Counted from the first letter of the stretch, positions 35,539 through 45,036 are shown. The stretch is 55,792 bases of DNA from Omnitrophica WOR_2 bacterium RIFOXYA2_FULL_38_17 (GCA_001805965.1 MHHG01000016.1:1-55792), one strand, 5' to 3'. Notes: generated by a model not told the origin, from the letters alone. Translations and numbers: made by a program.

Positions 35539-36489
35539 ATGGAAAGAACGATACACTTTGATGATAATGCTTATATTCAGCTTTTATTCGGTCAATATGA
35601 TAATAATCTGAAATTGATCGAAAAGCAGTTAAAGGTAAAAATATTAAGAGATGATAAAGGTTTGAGAATCGTTGGGGAAAAAGAGCAGGCAGAAAAAACT
35701 TGTGAGCTTTTTGATTATCTGCTGACTTTGATCCAGAACGGTTCAAGCATAAAGCATAGAGATATAATTTATGCCCTGAAATTGGCTAAGCCTGATGAAG
35801 GGGTAGATTTTAAGCGCTTAGCAAAGGGGAAGATAGAGATTCTTGTTAGCGGTAATCGAGGCCAAATAGTAACTCCAAAAACAAAAGGCCAGATCGATTA
35901 TGTTGATGCGATAAAGGCTAATGATATAGTTTTTGGTATTGGGCCAGCAGGTACGGGAAAAACATATCTTGCTATGGCTATGGCTGTTAATGCCTTGAAG
36001 AGAGGCTTGGTAAGAAGGATTATTCTGACCAGGCCTGCTATTGAAGCAGGAGAGAATCTGGGTTTCTTGCCGGGTGATATGGTTGAAAAAATATCGCCAT
36101 ACTTAAGGCCACTTTATGATGCTTTGTATGACATGATGGATACGGAAAAAGTAGAAGAGCTTATAGAGCATGGGATTATTGAGGTTGCGCCGCTAGCATT
36201 TATGCGAGGGAGAACTCTTAATGATGCTTTTGTCATTCTTGATGAGGCGCAGAACAGCACTTCTTTTCAAATGAAAATGTTTTTAACAAGGCTTGGTTTT
36301 GACTCAAAAACGGTAATTACTGGTGATATTACTCAAAGCGATCTGCCCAAAGGTACTCAGGATGGGCTTTCGAACGCCGAAAAGATTTTAAAGGATATTG
36401 AAGGGATCAAGTTTATTTATTTGACGGGAAATGATGTGGTTCGTCATGAACTTGTTCAGAGGATCATTGAAGCATATGAAAAGCGATAA
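35539..36489 (+). CDS. phoH: PhoH-like ATPase
   Basis: A 316-residue PhoH/YbeZ-type P-loop ATPase. An N-terminal KH-like RNA-binding region (about 1-110) is followed by the PhoH domain with Walker A GPAGTGKTYLAMA and Walker B FVILDEAQNS, then TGDITQSDLP. In many bacteria PhoH/YbeZ forms a unit with the RNase YbeY and acts in rRNA maturation or RNA quality control. That grouping is present here: phoH, a 7TM-HD gene, ybeY and recO. GGGG ribosome-binding site. Confidence 0.93.
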   Translation: MERTIHFDDNAYIQLLFGQYDNNLKLIEKQLKVKILRDDKGLRIVGEKEQAEKTCELFDYLLTLIQNGSSIKHRDIIYALKLAKPDEGVDFKRLAKGKIEILVSGNRGQIVTPKTKGQIDYVDAIKANDIVFGIGPAGTGKTYLAMAMAVNALKRGLVRRIILTRPAIEAGENLGFLPGDMVEKISPYLRPLYDALYDMMDTEKVEELIEHGIIEVAPLAFMRGRTLNDAFVILDEAQNSTSFQMKMFLTRLGFDSKTVITGDITQSDLPKGTQDGLSNAEKILKDIEGIKFIYLTGNDVVRHELVQRIIEAYEKR

Positions 36490-36532
36490 TGATTTTATTT
36501 GCTTGTATATGAGATAGGGAAAAATAAAATTT

Positions 36533-38029
36533 ATGCTGTTTACTGATAGTGATAAAACATTGTACCAGAAAGTAATTAATCTTAGCATTACATCAGTTGT
36601 TGTTTTAATGCTAATGTTGTTCTGCTGGCTAATGCATTATTCTTTAGTAATGCCGTTGTTCCTTCTTTTTCTTGCTCTGCATTTAAAGAATTTTAAAGAA
36701 GCATGCATTAAGATTTTCCTTAATCTGGGATTGCTTCTAGCTATTATTTTGTTTGTTAGTTATGCAATCAACCAATATTCCACGATACCTCTTTTTTATA
36801 TTCCGGTAGCTAGCATAGCGATGTTAACAATGCTTTTGTATAATGACCATGAATTGTCATTTATTATGGCTTTCGCAAGTAGCGTTTTAGTGTGTTTGGT
36901 TATTGGTGGTGATTTTGGTATGTTGTTAACGTTTTTTATAGGCAGTCTGACTGGGGCTTATTCTGTTAGAGGCGCAAGATTACGCGGCCAGTTGATCGGA
37001 GCTGGTTTGTTTGTAAGTGTAATGAATGTTATTTGTTTGTTTTTGATCAATTTTGATTCGGGGTTGATTTTAACAAAGACATTTGCTAGTAACAAATTAT
37101 ATCCTTTGGCTGCCAACGGTTTTATTTCCACATTTATAGTAGCTGCAGTTCTCAAGATATTCGAATATTTATTCCACGTATTAACAAATTTCAGCTTGCT
37201 TGAGCTTTCTGATTTTAACCAGCCACTTCTTAAGAAAATGATACTTGAAGCCCCGGGCACTTATCACCACAGTTTAGTTGTAAGTAATTTATCGGAAGCA
37301 GCCGCGGACTCTATTGGGGCGAATGCATTATTAGCAAGAGTTGGGGCATATTATCATGACATAGGAAAGATGGATAAGCCGGAATATTATACTGAGAATC
37401 AATTGATCGGGACGAACAAACATGATGGAATGGAGCCTTCAATGAGCAGGCTTGTTATTCTCAATCATGTTAAAGAAGGAATAGAGTTAGCAAAAAAGTA
37501 TAAACTTAATCAGTTGATAGTAGATTTTATCCCTCAGCATCATGGGACAGGCCTGGTTTATTACTTTTATCAGAAAGCTCTTGAAGAGGCAGAAAATGGA
37601 GAAGTTATAAGTGAGGATAATTTTAGGTATCCAGGCCCTAAACCTCAGACTAGAGAGACAGCAATTGTCTTGCTTGCGGATTCAGTAGAGGGTGCTGTTA
37701 GGGCCCTAGATGAAAAGAATATGAATAGAATAGGTGACACTGTAAGGAAAATAATAAACAATAAATTTATTGATGGACAACTTGATGAATGTAACTTAAC
37801 GCTTAAAGAAATTGATCAAATATCCTTAACTTTCGTTCGTATTTTGGGCGGAATGTATCATGGTAGGGTTAAGTATCCAGAAAAAAAGAATTCAGTCCAA
37901 AAGAAGTCTGCTGAAAAAAATAGAATATTTCAGCGTTCGGAATCTCAAAGATCTCAAAAAGATAATCAGAACGGATCTTCTGACAATATTGTTCAAAATA
38001 ACCCCAAGCCTTCAAAGGACACAGAATAA
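36533..38029 (+). CDS. 7TM-HD domain phosphohydrolase (PgpH-like)
   Basis: A 498-residue membrane protein of the 7TMR-HD family. About seven transmembrane helices (roughly 15-235) are followed by an intracellular HD domain with MILEAPGTYHHSLVVSNLSEAAA, YYHDIGKMDKPEYYTENQ and PQHHGTGLVYYFY. PgpH in Firmicutes degrades c-di-AMP. Here the N-terminal extracellular domain of PgpH is missing (498 versus about 710 residues), so extracytoplasmic sensing is probably absent. Substrate by homology only. A low-complexity Lys/Ser/Gln/Asn tail of about 45 residues ends the protein. It sits between phoH and ybeY, a common order. Confidence 0.88.
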   Translation: MLFTDSDKTLYQKVINLSITSVVVLMLMLFCWLMHYSLVMPLFLLFLALHLKNFKEACIKIFLNLGLLLAIILFVSYAINQYSTIPLFYIPVASIAMLTMLLYNDHELSFIMAFASSVLVCLVIGGDFGMLLTFFIGSLTGAYSVRGARLRGQLIGAGLFVSVMNVICLFLINFDSGLILTKTFASNKLYPLAANGFISTFIVAAVLKIFEYLFHVLTNFSLLELSDFNQPLLKKMILEAPGTYHHSLVVSNLSEAAADSIGANALLARVGAYYHDIGKMDKPEYYTENQLIGTNKHDGMEPSMSRLVILNHVKEGIELAKKYKLNQLIVDFIPQHHGTGLVYYFYQKALEEAENGEVISEDNFRYPGPKPQTRETAIVLLADSVEGAVRALDEKNMNRIGDTVRKIINNKFIDGQLDECNLTLKEIDQISLTFVRILGGMYHGRVKYPEKKNSVQKKSAEKNRIFQRSESQRSQKDNQNGSSDNIVQNNPKPSKDTE

Positions 38030-38079
38030 GTTCCCAAAATTTGGTTTCTGCAATGATTGAAAGGAGCGCTTTAGAAAGA

Positions 38080-38556
38080 ATGTTCGTAGTTGTTAATGAT
38101 CTGCAGAAAAAAATCCCGCTAAACACTTATCAAATAAAAAAAATTACAAAAATAATTTTAAAGCATGAAAAAGTAAGCAAAGTTTCACTTTCAGTATCAT
38201 TTGTGACTGATCAGAAAATTTGTTCACTCAATAAAAAATTTTTAGGGCTTAATAATGCTACAGATGTTTTGTCTTTTGATTCTACTGACGAAGAAGTTTC
38301 ATATACTTTGTCCCCTAAAAATGTCAAAGAGGTTAACGGGGATATAATAATTTCTACAGATGCGGCAATAAAGAATGCCAAGAGATTTAATACATCAGTT
38401 GAACATGAATTGTCTCTTTATGTGGTTCATGGGGTTTTACATCTTTTGGGTTATGATGATCATTCTAAGAATGATATTGCAAAAATCAGGAAAAAAGAAA
38501 AAAAGATCCTAGGGATCCTGACTAATTATATAAAGAAGGTAGCAGGAAAGCTATGA
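38080..38556 (+). CDS. ybeY: Endoribonuclease YbeY
   Basis: Single-strand endoribonuclease and 16S rRNA maturation factor. The zinc signature is HGVLHLLGYDDHS; the third His lies one residue later than in E. coli (HGMLHLLGYDH). SFVTDQKICSLNKKFLGLNNATDVLSFD and GDIIISTDAA are typical. The start is uncertain. ATG 38080 fits the conserved N-terminus (about 158 residues) with AAGGAG at 38061-38066 at a long spacing; ATG 38053 would add nine residues. The stop overlaps the recO ATG. Confidence 0.92.
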   Translation: MFVVVNDLQKKIPLNTYQIKKITKIILKHEKVSKVSLSVSFVTDQKICSLNKKFLGLNNATDVLSFDSTDEEVSYTLSPKNVKEVNGDIIISTDAAIKNAKRFNTSVEHELSLYVVHGVLHLLGYDDHSKNDIAKIRKKEKKILGILTNYIKKVAGKL

Positions 38557-39287
38557 TAGTTTCTGACGAAGGCATAATTTTAAAGACTTTTGATCTTCGG
38601 GAGACCAGTAAAATAGCAATATTTTTTACTAAGGATCATGGCAGGGTCAAAGGTGTTTTAAAGGGGATCAGAAAAGATCCTAAGAAGTTTGGCAGTAGCC
38701 TGGAGAAGTTTTCAATAAATGATTTTGTTTATTATGAATACACCAGATCAGAGTTCAATCTTGTTAGTCAGTGTGATCTTAAGCAGTTCTTTTTTAATAT
38801 TCGCCAGGATTATAAAAGAAATATAGCTGCAAACTATATTTTAGAATTAGTTGATTCTATTATGCCCCTTGAACAGGTTAATAAGAAGGTATATATACTA
38901 ATGCTAGATTATTTAAAAAGTCTTGAGACTGTCAAGGATATTGACAAGCTGGTTCATGTTTTTCAAATAAAAATACTTCTTCTTTCAGGGTTTAGGCCGC
39001 ATATTGATTCTTGTGTAAAATGTAACAAGATAATTCATGGAAGAGCAAGGTTCAGCATGAAGTCAGGAGGCCTGATCTGTTCAAATTGTCCCACTCAGGA
39101 AATCAGTTTTAATGTTATATCAAAAGGTGCGATTGCGTCAATTCTGCATATAGAAAAAGGCAATTGGGATGAATGCCTTCGTTTAGGGCTTACGGAAAGT
39201 GTTCGCAAAGAGCTAAAATATATATTAAATAACTTTTTGATATACCATCTAGAAAAAAGAATCCAGTCGGCTAAATTTTTAAGTTAA
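38553..39287 (+). CDS. recO: DNA repair protein RecO
   Basis: Loads RecA onto SSB-coated single-strand DNA with RecR in gap repair. It has 244 residues. The N-terminal OB-fold starts IVSDEGIILKTFDLRETSKIAIFFTKDHGRVKGVLKGIR. A helical domain follows, and a zinc finger CVKC...CSNC lies at about residues 155-180. The ATG overlaps the ybeY stop. recR is not in the window. It ends the housekeeping run before the MarR operon. Confidence 0.92.
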   Translation: MIVSDEGIILKTFDLRETSKIAIFFTKDHGRVKGVLKGIRKDPKKFGSSLEKFSINDFVYYEYTRSEFNLVSQCDLKQFFFNIRQDYKRNIAANYILELVDSIMPLEQVNKKVYILMLDYLKSLETVKDIDKLVHVFQIKILLLSGFRPHIDSCVKCNKIIHGRARFSMKSGGLICSNCPTQEISFNVISKGAIASILHIEKGNWDECLRLGLTESVRKELKYILNNFLIYHLEKRIQSAKFLS

Positions 39288-39310
39288 AGAGAATATTAAG
39301 CTAGAGAAAT

Positions 39311-39339
39311 TTGACAAGTAAATAGTTGAATGGTAAACT
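39311..39339 (+). promoter_or_regulatory. Promoter of the MarR-headed lipid operon
   Basis: Consensus TTGACA (39311-39316), a 17-bp spacer, then TAAACT (39334-39339). The predicted start near 39346 precedes the marR ATG at 39362 by about 16 nt. It is the only convincing promoter found ahead of the 14-kb gene block that ends at 53548. Confidence 0.7.
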
Positions 39340-39341
39340 AT
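39322..39341. promoter_or_regulatory. Candidate MarR operator
   Basis: Inverted repeat ATAGTT, 8-base spacer, AACTAT, covering the -10 box. MarR-family dimers bind 16-20 bp inverted repeats, often over their own promoter. The position suggests that MarR represses its own operon. Confidence 0.5.
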
Positions 39342-39361
39342 CGACATGGAAAGGTTAGGTC

Positions 39362-39829
39362 ATGGCAAATTTACAAGAATATGGGATTTATAAAGGAGAA
39401 GGAAGGATACATGAAGAAGTGATATACTCGATGGCTCTTCTATATAACTTGGTTAACAGCGAGATTTCTTTATATCTCAAAGATCACAATCTTACCGCTG
39501 GAAAGCTCAATATTTTAATTGCAATAAATCATTATGGAAAGGGAAAGGGTTTGCCACAGGTAGAAATAAGCAAACATCTGATTGTAACGCCTTCAAATAT
39601 GACAAAAATGGTAGATAAGCTGGAGAAAGAGTCTCTGGTAGAGCGTAAAGCATTAGAGGGCGACAGGAGAGTAAATATAATTAGTGTTACAAAGAAGGGC
39701 GTTACCCTTCTTGATAGTATTTGGAGTGATTATAATTTAAAGCTTAAAGGTCTAGTTGGAAAAATAAGCCAAGAAAAACAAAAGCAGTTAGCAGCTATTT
39801 TGACAGAGTGGTTTGATAAATTGAAATGA
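39362..39829 (+). CDS. MarR-family transcriptional regulator
   Basis: A 155-residue winged-helix regulator. Helices around 20-50 lead into the wHTH domain (LPQVEISKHLIVTPSNMTKMVDKLEKESLVERKALEGDRRVNIISVTKKG), where the DRR turn is the typical wing. The ligand is not predictable; family members respond to phenolics, fatty acyl compounds or oxidants. It is first in a long operon for lipid-related membrane enzymes and has an inverted repeat over its own -10 box. The stop overlaps the next ATG by four bases. Confidence 0.92.
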   Translation: MANLQEYGIYKGEGRIHEEVIYSMALLYNLVNSEISLYLKDHNLTAGKLNILIAINHYGKGKGLPQVEISKHLIVTPSNMTKMVDKLEKESLVERKALEGDRRVNIISVTKKGVTLLDSIWSDYNLKLKGLVGKISQEKQKQLAAILTEWFDKLK

Positions 39830-40830
39830 TTAAGTTGAAACGAAAAATCTTATCTAGAATATTTAGCTATTTTACAAAAGCGATCATTGTCTATTTAATA
39901 ATAATGTCAACTACATATGGATGGAGCAAAGAAGAAATGTCTCTATCGCAAAGCGATATAAAAAATAATTTAAAAAGTGTTATTTACGATTTGAGTGAGA
40001 ATATTGGTACCCGCAATTATTCCAATTATAAGAATCTGGATAAAGCTGCAGCATATATAATTAATAAATTCAATTCATTGGGATATGTGATCGAAATTAT
40101 GGAATATGAGATTAACGGACAGATCTTTAAGAACATTATTGCCCAGAACCCGGGGCAAAGTGATTCGGATGAAATTTATATAATTGGTGCCCATTATGAT
40201 TCTTGTTTTAATCCGGGCGCAGATGATAATGCAAGTGGTGTTGCAGGATTGATCGAATTGGCAAGATTATTAAAGGAAGAGAAGCTGAGCAAAAAAATAA
40301 GGTTTGTTGCTTTTGTAAATGAAGAGCCTCCATATTTTATGACTGATAATATGGGTAGTCGAGTTTACACAAAAGAATTAAAAGATAAAAAAGAGAACAT
40401 TAAAGCTGCTATTATTCTTGAGATGATAGGTTATTATTCAGATGAAAAAAATTCTCAAAGGTACCCCCCGTTGATAGGGCCATTCTTCCCAAATAAAGGT
40501 AATTACATTGCGGTTGTAGGAAATATTAATTCAAGAAAGTTGCTTAAGAAAGTGGTGAGAAATTTTAAAAGCTCATCCGAGTTTCCTGTGGAATCAATAG
40601 TTGTTCCGGGATTTATCTCTGGATTTAATTTTTCGGATCACTGGTCTTTTTGGGAAGAAGCCTATCCTGCCATTATGATTACTGACACTGCTTTTCATAG
40701 AAATAAAAATTATCATAAGAACTCAGATTTGCCTGATACTCTTGATTATTCCAGGATGTCGGAAGTGGTATTAGGATTGAAAGGTTCAATTATTGAATTG
40801 GTCAACGAAAATAAGGGGAAGAAGACATGA
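39826..40830 (+). CDS. Membrane-anchored M28-family zinc peptidase
   Basis: A 334-residue peptidase. A basic N-terminus and hydrophobic segment (about 18-33) form a signal or anchor helix, so it is periplasmic. The zinc ligands and catalytic acids of M28 aminopeptidases are visible: GAHYDS (H123), PGADDNASGV (D133), VNEEPPY (E166/E167) and a C-terminal FHRNKNYHKNSDLPDTLDY with the last His. Substrate could be peptides or another amide. ATGA overlaps on both ends tie it to marR and the aas-like gene. Confidence 0.87.
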   Translation: MIKLKRKILSRIFSYFTKAIIVYLIIMSTTYGWSKEEMSLSQSDIKNNLKSVIYDLSENIGTRNYSNYKNLDKAAAYIINKFNSLGYVIEIMEYEINGQIFKNIIAQNPGQSDSDEIYIIGAHYDSCFNPGADDNASGVAGLIELARLLKEEKLSKKIRFVAFVNEEPPYFMTDNMGSRVYTKELKDKKENIKAAIILEMIGYYSDEKNSQRYPPLIGPFFPNKGNYIAVVGNINSRKLLKKVVRNFKSSSEFPVESIVVPGFISGFNFSDHWSFWEEAYPAIMITDTAFHRNKNYHKNSDLPDTLDYSRMSEVVLGLKGSIIELVNENKGKKT

Positions 40831-43800
40831 TGGACAGAAAATGTGACAGTAAATCATTTAAAGCATTAATGGTCACACAGTTTTTGGGCGCTTTTGCGGA
40901 TAATGCTTTTAAAATAATTATTTCCTTGTTTGCCATGAGGATATTACTTGATACTAGAGCTCATGCACAATTTGTTAGTATTGTCGGAGCTCTTTTTATT
41001 ATTCCATTTATTATTGTTTCTCCTTATGCGGGTTATTTTGCAGATAGATTTCGTAAAAGGGATATTATTGTTTTAGCTAAAATTGCTGAAATTGTAATAA
41101 TGATACTTGGTTTTTTTGCGCTTTCATCAGGAAGTCTTGTTTTTATGTGTATAATATTGTTCCTTATGGCTACTCAAAGTGCTTTTTTTGGCCCGGCAAA
41201 ATATGGTGTCCTGCCTGAGCTTTTAGATGAATCTGAGTTGTCAAAAGGTAATGGCTTTATGCAGATGTGGACGTTTTTAGCTATTATTTTGGGAACTGCC
41301 TCCGGCGGGCAGTTAATTACGTTATTTAGTGTTAATGTTCAGTATTCATCGTTTGTTCTTATCTTTATTTCAGTTGCGGGAACGATTTCAAGTTTGTTTA
41401 TTTCTAAAGGCGAGGCAGCATCAACTAAGACAAAGTTCGAACTGAATTTTATAAAAGACAGTTTTTTGTCCCTAAAAGAGATAATAAGAAAAAAGCCGCT
41501 GTTCCATACTTTGTTATCTGTTGCATTTTTCTGGTTTTTAGGGCTGGTTATTCAAATGAACACGATTGTTTATGGAAAAAATATATTGGGTTTATCTGAT
41601 ATGAAAACAAGTCTTTTGGTGGTTTTTGCGTCGATTGGCATAGGTGTTGGCAGTGCACTTGCTGGCAGGCTTTCTGGCAATAAAATAGAATTTGGTATCG
41701 TTCCTCTTGGGGCTATCGGCGTAACTTTATCATGTTTGTTCTTAGGTGAACCGAACCCTTCATTTGCAGGGGCGATTATTAGATTAATAATATTAGGTTT
41801 ATCGGCAGGTTTTTACATTGTTCCTTTAAATACTTTCTTCCAGCAAAAAAGCCCGGCTAATAAGAGGGGAAAATATTTAGCTTTATTAAATGTGACGAAC
41901 TCTTTTGGCATTCTTTTAGGATCGATTTTCTTATGGTTTTGTGGAAGTTTTATGAGGTTTGATCCTGCACAAGTATTTTTTACCTTGGGGATCTTATCAG
42001 TAATCGGAACAGCATTGATATTTAAATATTTGCCGGATGCGTTTTTAAGATTTTTTAATTGGGTTCTTACTCATACCTTTTATAAGATCAAGGTTGTTGG
42101 AGAAGAAAATCTTCCAGATAAAGGTGGAGTTCTTCTGGTATGTAATCATGTCTCATATGTTGACCCCTCATTGATTTTGGCATCTACTAAAAGGCATGTA
42201 AGGTTTTTAGTATTTCGTAAAATATATGATAGTTTCTTTTTAAAGCCATTATGTAAAATTATGAAGGCGATACCGGTTTCTTTACATGACTCTCCTAAGG
42301 AAATAGTTAAATCCCTTAATGAAGCACGCAAAGCTGTGGAGGAAGGGCATGTTGTTTGTATTTTTGCTGAAGGTGGTTTGACTAGAACAGGTAATTTGCT
42401 TCCCTTTAACAGGGGGTTCCAACATATAATGAAGGATCTGGATGCGCCGATAGTGCCTGTGAACATTGATTGTATTTGGGGAAGTATTTTTAGTTATGAC
42501 GATGGGAAGTTTTTTTGGAAAATGCCAAAGAGAGCCTTATATCCAGTAACGATTTCTTATGGAAAACCTATGCCTGCAAATTCTCAGGCTCATGAAGTAC
42601 GATTAGCTGTTCAAGAATTATGGGCAAAGGCTTTTAATTTGAGAGGCAAGTATCAGGAAAAACTTCATATGGCATTTATCAGAGAGGCGAAAAAAAGACC
42701 GTTTAAATTTGCATTGGCGGATTCTACAGGTATGAAACTGAATTATATTGAGGCATTAGGCAGCGTAATAATGTTCTCTAAAAAATTATTTCCGAGGAAC
42801 GAAGATCCGATTGATAAAGAGAGTGAAATGATTGGCGTTCTCTTGCCGTCATCTTGTTTAGGTGCAGTAGTAAATGGGGCGGCTTTGATGGTTGGAAAAG
42901 TGCCGGTTAATTTAAATTTTACTGCATCAAAGGAAAGTATTGCATCGGCAATAAAGCAGTGCGAAATGAAAAAGATCATTACTTCAAGAAAATTTTTATC
43001 TAAAGTCAATATTCATGAACAGGAAGGAATGATATTTCTAGAAGATTTGAAGGAGAAAATAAGCAAAAAAGAAAAAGTGTTGTCAGTTTTGAATGCTTTG
43101 ATGATGCCGATGTTCTTGATTAAGAATATATATGTAAGAGGTGACAAGTATAATGTGAATGATATGGCAACTGTTATTTTTTCAAGCGGAAGCACAGGTG
43201 AGCCAAAAGGGGTTATGCTCAGTCATGCAAATATATTTTCTAATGTTGAAGGATTTTATCAGGTCGGTCAGGTAAAGAGAAATGATGTTGTTATGGGTGT
43301 ACTGCCATTTTTCCATTCTTTTGGTTTTACAGCATGCATGTGTTTTCCTTTAGGCACGGGGTTAGGAGTTGTGTATCATCCAAACCCTTTAGATGCATCA
43401 ACAATCGGCAATCTTATTCAAAAATATAAAGCAACAATAATTGTTGGTACTCCTACATTTTTCTCTGCATATATTAGAAAATGCACAAAAGAGCAGTTTT
43501 CAACCCTTAGATTAGCAGTTGCAGGCGCCGAAAAATTTAAAGAGAAAGTAGCAACGGATTTTACAGAAAAGTTTGGCATTGTGCCTTTTGAAGGATATGG
43601 CGCGACAGAGTTATCGCCTATAGTCTCAATGGGTGTTCCGGATTTTGAGAATGAAAGTGGCACTATAAAACAAACTGGAAATAAAGCTGGCAAAGTGGGA
43701 CAACCAATTCCAGGTGTGGTCGCAAAAGTAGTTGATCCAGATACCTTTGAATTGCTGGCTGATGATAAAGAAGGCTTGTTGCTTATAAAGGGTGCAAATG

Positions 43801-44258
43801 TGATGAAAGGATATCTCAATAATCCTCAAAAGACACAGGAGGTTCTCAGGGACGGGTGGTACATAACGGGGGATATTGCCACCATTGATAAAGAAGGGTT
43901 TATTTGTATTACGGACAGATTGAGCAGATTTAGCAAAATCGGCGGGGAAATGGTTCCTCATGTTAAGGTAGAGGAAGAAATATTGAACGTGCTGAATACT
44001 TCGGAGCCTGTGTGTACCGTTACTTCAGTATCTGATGAAAAAAAAGGAGAGAAGTTAGTTGTTTTATATGTTGGGGATATCAATGTAGATGATATTGTTA
44101 AGCAGCTTGGAGAAAGAGCTCTACCGAATCTTTGGATACCAAAAAAGGATTGTTTCTTTAAAATAGATGAAATCCCGATGTTAGGCTCGGGTAAAATGGA
44201 CCTGAAAACTATTAAAGCAAAAGCTAAAGAATTGAGTGAAGTAAAGGGAGCTGAATAA
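40827..44258 (+). CDS. aas: Trifunctional LplT-PlsC-Aas protein (lysophospholipid transport, acyltransferase, acyl-ACP synthetase)
   Basis: An 1143-residue fusion. Residues 1-405 form an MFS transporter of the LplT type (FLGAFADNAFKIIISLFAMR). About 415-610 is a PlsC acyltransferase with NHVSYVD (HX4D, about 440) and FAEGGLTRTG. About 620-1143 is an AMP-forming acyl-ACP/CoA synthetase with FSSGSTGEPKGVMLSH (about 781), EGYGATELSP, GWYITGDIA and LGSGKMDLK carrying the catalytic Lys. In E. coli, LplT flips lysophospholipids inward and the two-domain Aas re-acylates them with an activated fatty acid. Here all steps are in one chain. It overlaps the M28 gene by four bases. Directly relevant to lipid remodelling. 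Confidence 0.94.
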   Translation: MMDRKCDSKSFKALMVTQFLGAFADNAFKIIISLFAMRILLDTRAHAQFVSIVGALFIIPFIIVSPYAGYFADRFRKRDIIVLAKIAEIVIMILGFFALSSGSLVFMCIILFLMATQSAFFGPAKYGVLPELLDESELSKGNGFMQMWTFLAIILGTASGGQLITLFSVNVQYSSFVLIFISVAGTISSLFISKGEAASTKTKFELNFIKDSFLSLKEIIRKKPLFHTLLSVAFFWFLGLVIQMNTIVYGKNILGLSDMKTSLLVVFASIGIGVGSALAGRLSGNKIEFGIVPLGAIGVTLSCLFLGEPNPSFAGAIIRLIILGLSAGFYIVPLNTFFQQKSPANKRGKYLALLNVTNSFGILLGSIFLWFCGSFMRFDPAQVFFTLGILSVIGTALIFKYLPDAFLRFFNWVLTHTFYKIKVVGEENLPDKGGVLLVCNHVSYVDPSLILASTKRHVRFLVFRKIYDSFFLKPLCKIMKAIPVSLHDSPKEIVKSLNEARKAVEEGHVVCIFAEGGLTRTGNLLPFNRGFQHIMKDLDAPIVPVNIDCIWGSIFSYDDGKFFWKMPKRALYPVTISYGKPMPANSQAHEVRLAVQELWAKAFNLRGKYQEKLHMAFIREAKKRPFKFALADSTGMKLNYIEALGSVIMFSKKLFPRNEDPIDKESEMIGVLLPSSCLGAVVNGAALMVGKVPVNLNFTASKESIASAIKQCEMKKIITSRKFLSKVNIHEQEGMIFLEDLKEKISKKEKVLSVLNALMMPMFLIKNIYVRGDKYNVNDMATVIFSSGSTGEPKGVMLSHANIFSNVEGFYQVGQVKRNDVVMGVLPFFHSFGFTACMCFPLGTGLGVVYHPNPLDASTIGNLIQKYKATIIVGTPTFFSAYIRKCTKEQFSTLRLAVAGAEKFKEKVATDFTEKFGIVPFEGYGATELSPIVSMGVPDFENESGTIKQTGNKAGKVGQPIPGVVAKVVDPDTFELLADDKEGLLLIKGANVMKGYLNNPQKTQEVLRDGWYITGDIATIDKEGFICITDRLSRFSKIGGEMVPHVKVEEEILNVLNTSEPVCTVTSVSDEKKGEKLVVLYVGDINVDDIVKQLGERALPNLWIPKKDCFFKIDEIPMLGSGKMDLKTIKAKAKELSEVKGAE

Positions 44259-44263
44259 AGAAT

Positions 44264-45004
44264 ATGGTTAAAATAGATAAGCAATTACATTGGGTTAAGA
44301 CTGATGATAATATGAGAATTGTTTTCGATCAATATAAAGCAGGACATACAAAAGTCGTTATAATAGCGCATGGATATTTTAACAGCAAAGGGTCTGTTCT
44401 TTTGCAGGAATTGGGAAAGTCATTAATTGATGAATATGATGTTATTATTATGGATTTTAGAGGACATGGAAGCAGTAAAGGATTGTTTTTTTGGACAACA
44501 AAGGAATATTTAGACCTAACAGCTGTTTTACAATTTGCTAAAAAGGAATATGAGAAAATAGGGGTTATCGGATTTTCTCTTGGGGCGGCTACAAGTATTA
44601 TTACCGCAGTAAAAACTGATCTGATAGATAGCTTGATCCCTGTGAGCGGGCCTACCGATTTTGATAAAATAGATTTTCGTTTTTGGGAGATTGATGTTGA
44701 GAATGATATCCTCTATAATTTTGGAGATGGGAAAATAGGTAAAGGGGTTAGGCCTGGCCCATTCTGGCTGGAAAAACAAAAGCCTATTAATATCGTTGAT
44801 AAGATAGAAGTTCCAACATTTTTTATTCACGGGTCTGCGGATTGGCTCATCAAGCCATGGCATGCTAAGGAGCTTTACCGAAAGACAAAAGCAAAAAAAC
44901 GTTTGGCAATAATAGAAAAAGGCCCTCACGCTGAATATCTAATAAGAAAGAATAAAAAAGAGACAGTTGAATTGATCAAAGAGTGGTTTAAAGAAACGTT
45001 ATAA
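44264..45004 (+). CDS. Alpha/beta hydrolase
   Basis: A 246-residue alpha/beta-fold serine hydrolase. The oxyanion region is IAHGYFNSKGS, the nucleophile elbow is GFSLGAA (about 102-108), the acid is in GSADWLI (about 190), and the His is in GPHAEYLI (about 221). It is probably a lipase, esterase or thioesterase. Its position 5 bp after the LplT-PlsC-Aas gene suggests an acyl ester substrate such as a lysolipid or acyl thioester. There is no signal peptide, so it is cytosolic. Confidence 0.87.
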   Translation: MVKIDKQLHWVKTDDNMRIVFDQYKAGHTKVVIIAHGYFNSKGSVLLQELGKSLIDEYDVIIMDFRGHGSSKGLFFWTTKEYLDLTAVLQFAKKEYEKIGVIGFSLGAATSIITAVKTDLIDSLIPVSGPTDFDKIDFRFWEIDVENDILYNFGDGKIGKGVRPGPFWLEKQKPINIVDKIEVPTFFIHGSADWLIKPWHAKELYRKTKAKKRLAIIEKGPHAEYLIRKNKKETVELIKEWFKETL

Positions 45005-45036
45005 TTGTCAATTAATCGCAAAAAGGAGAGATTAGA

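Noticed and set aside
43418..44284. Several open frames antisense to the aas-like gene
   Set aside because: They lie fully within a large conserved enzyme gene, have no domain features, and follow its codon bias in the opposite frame.
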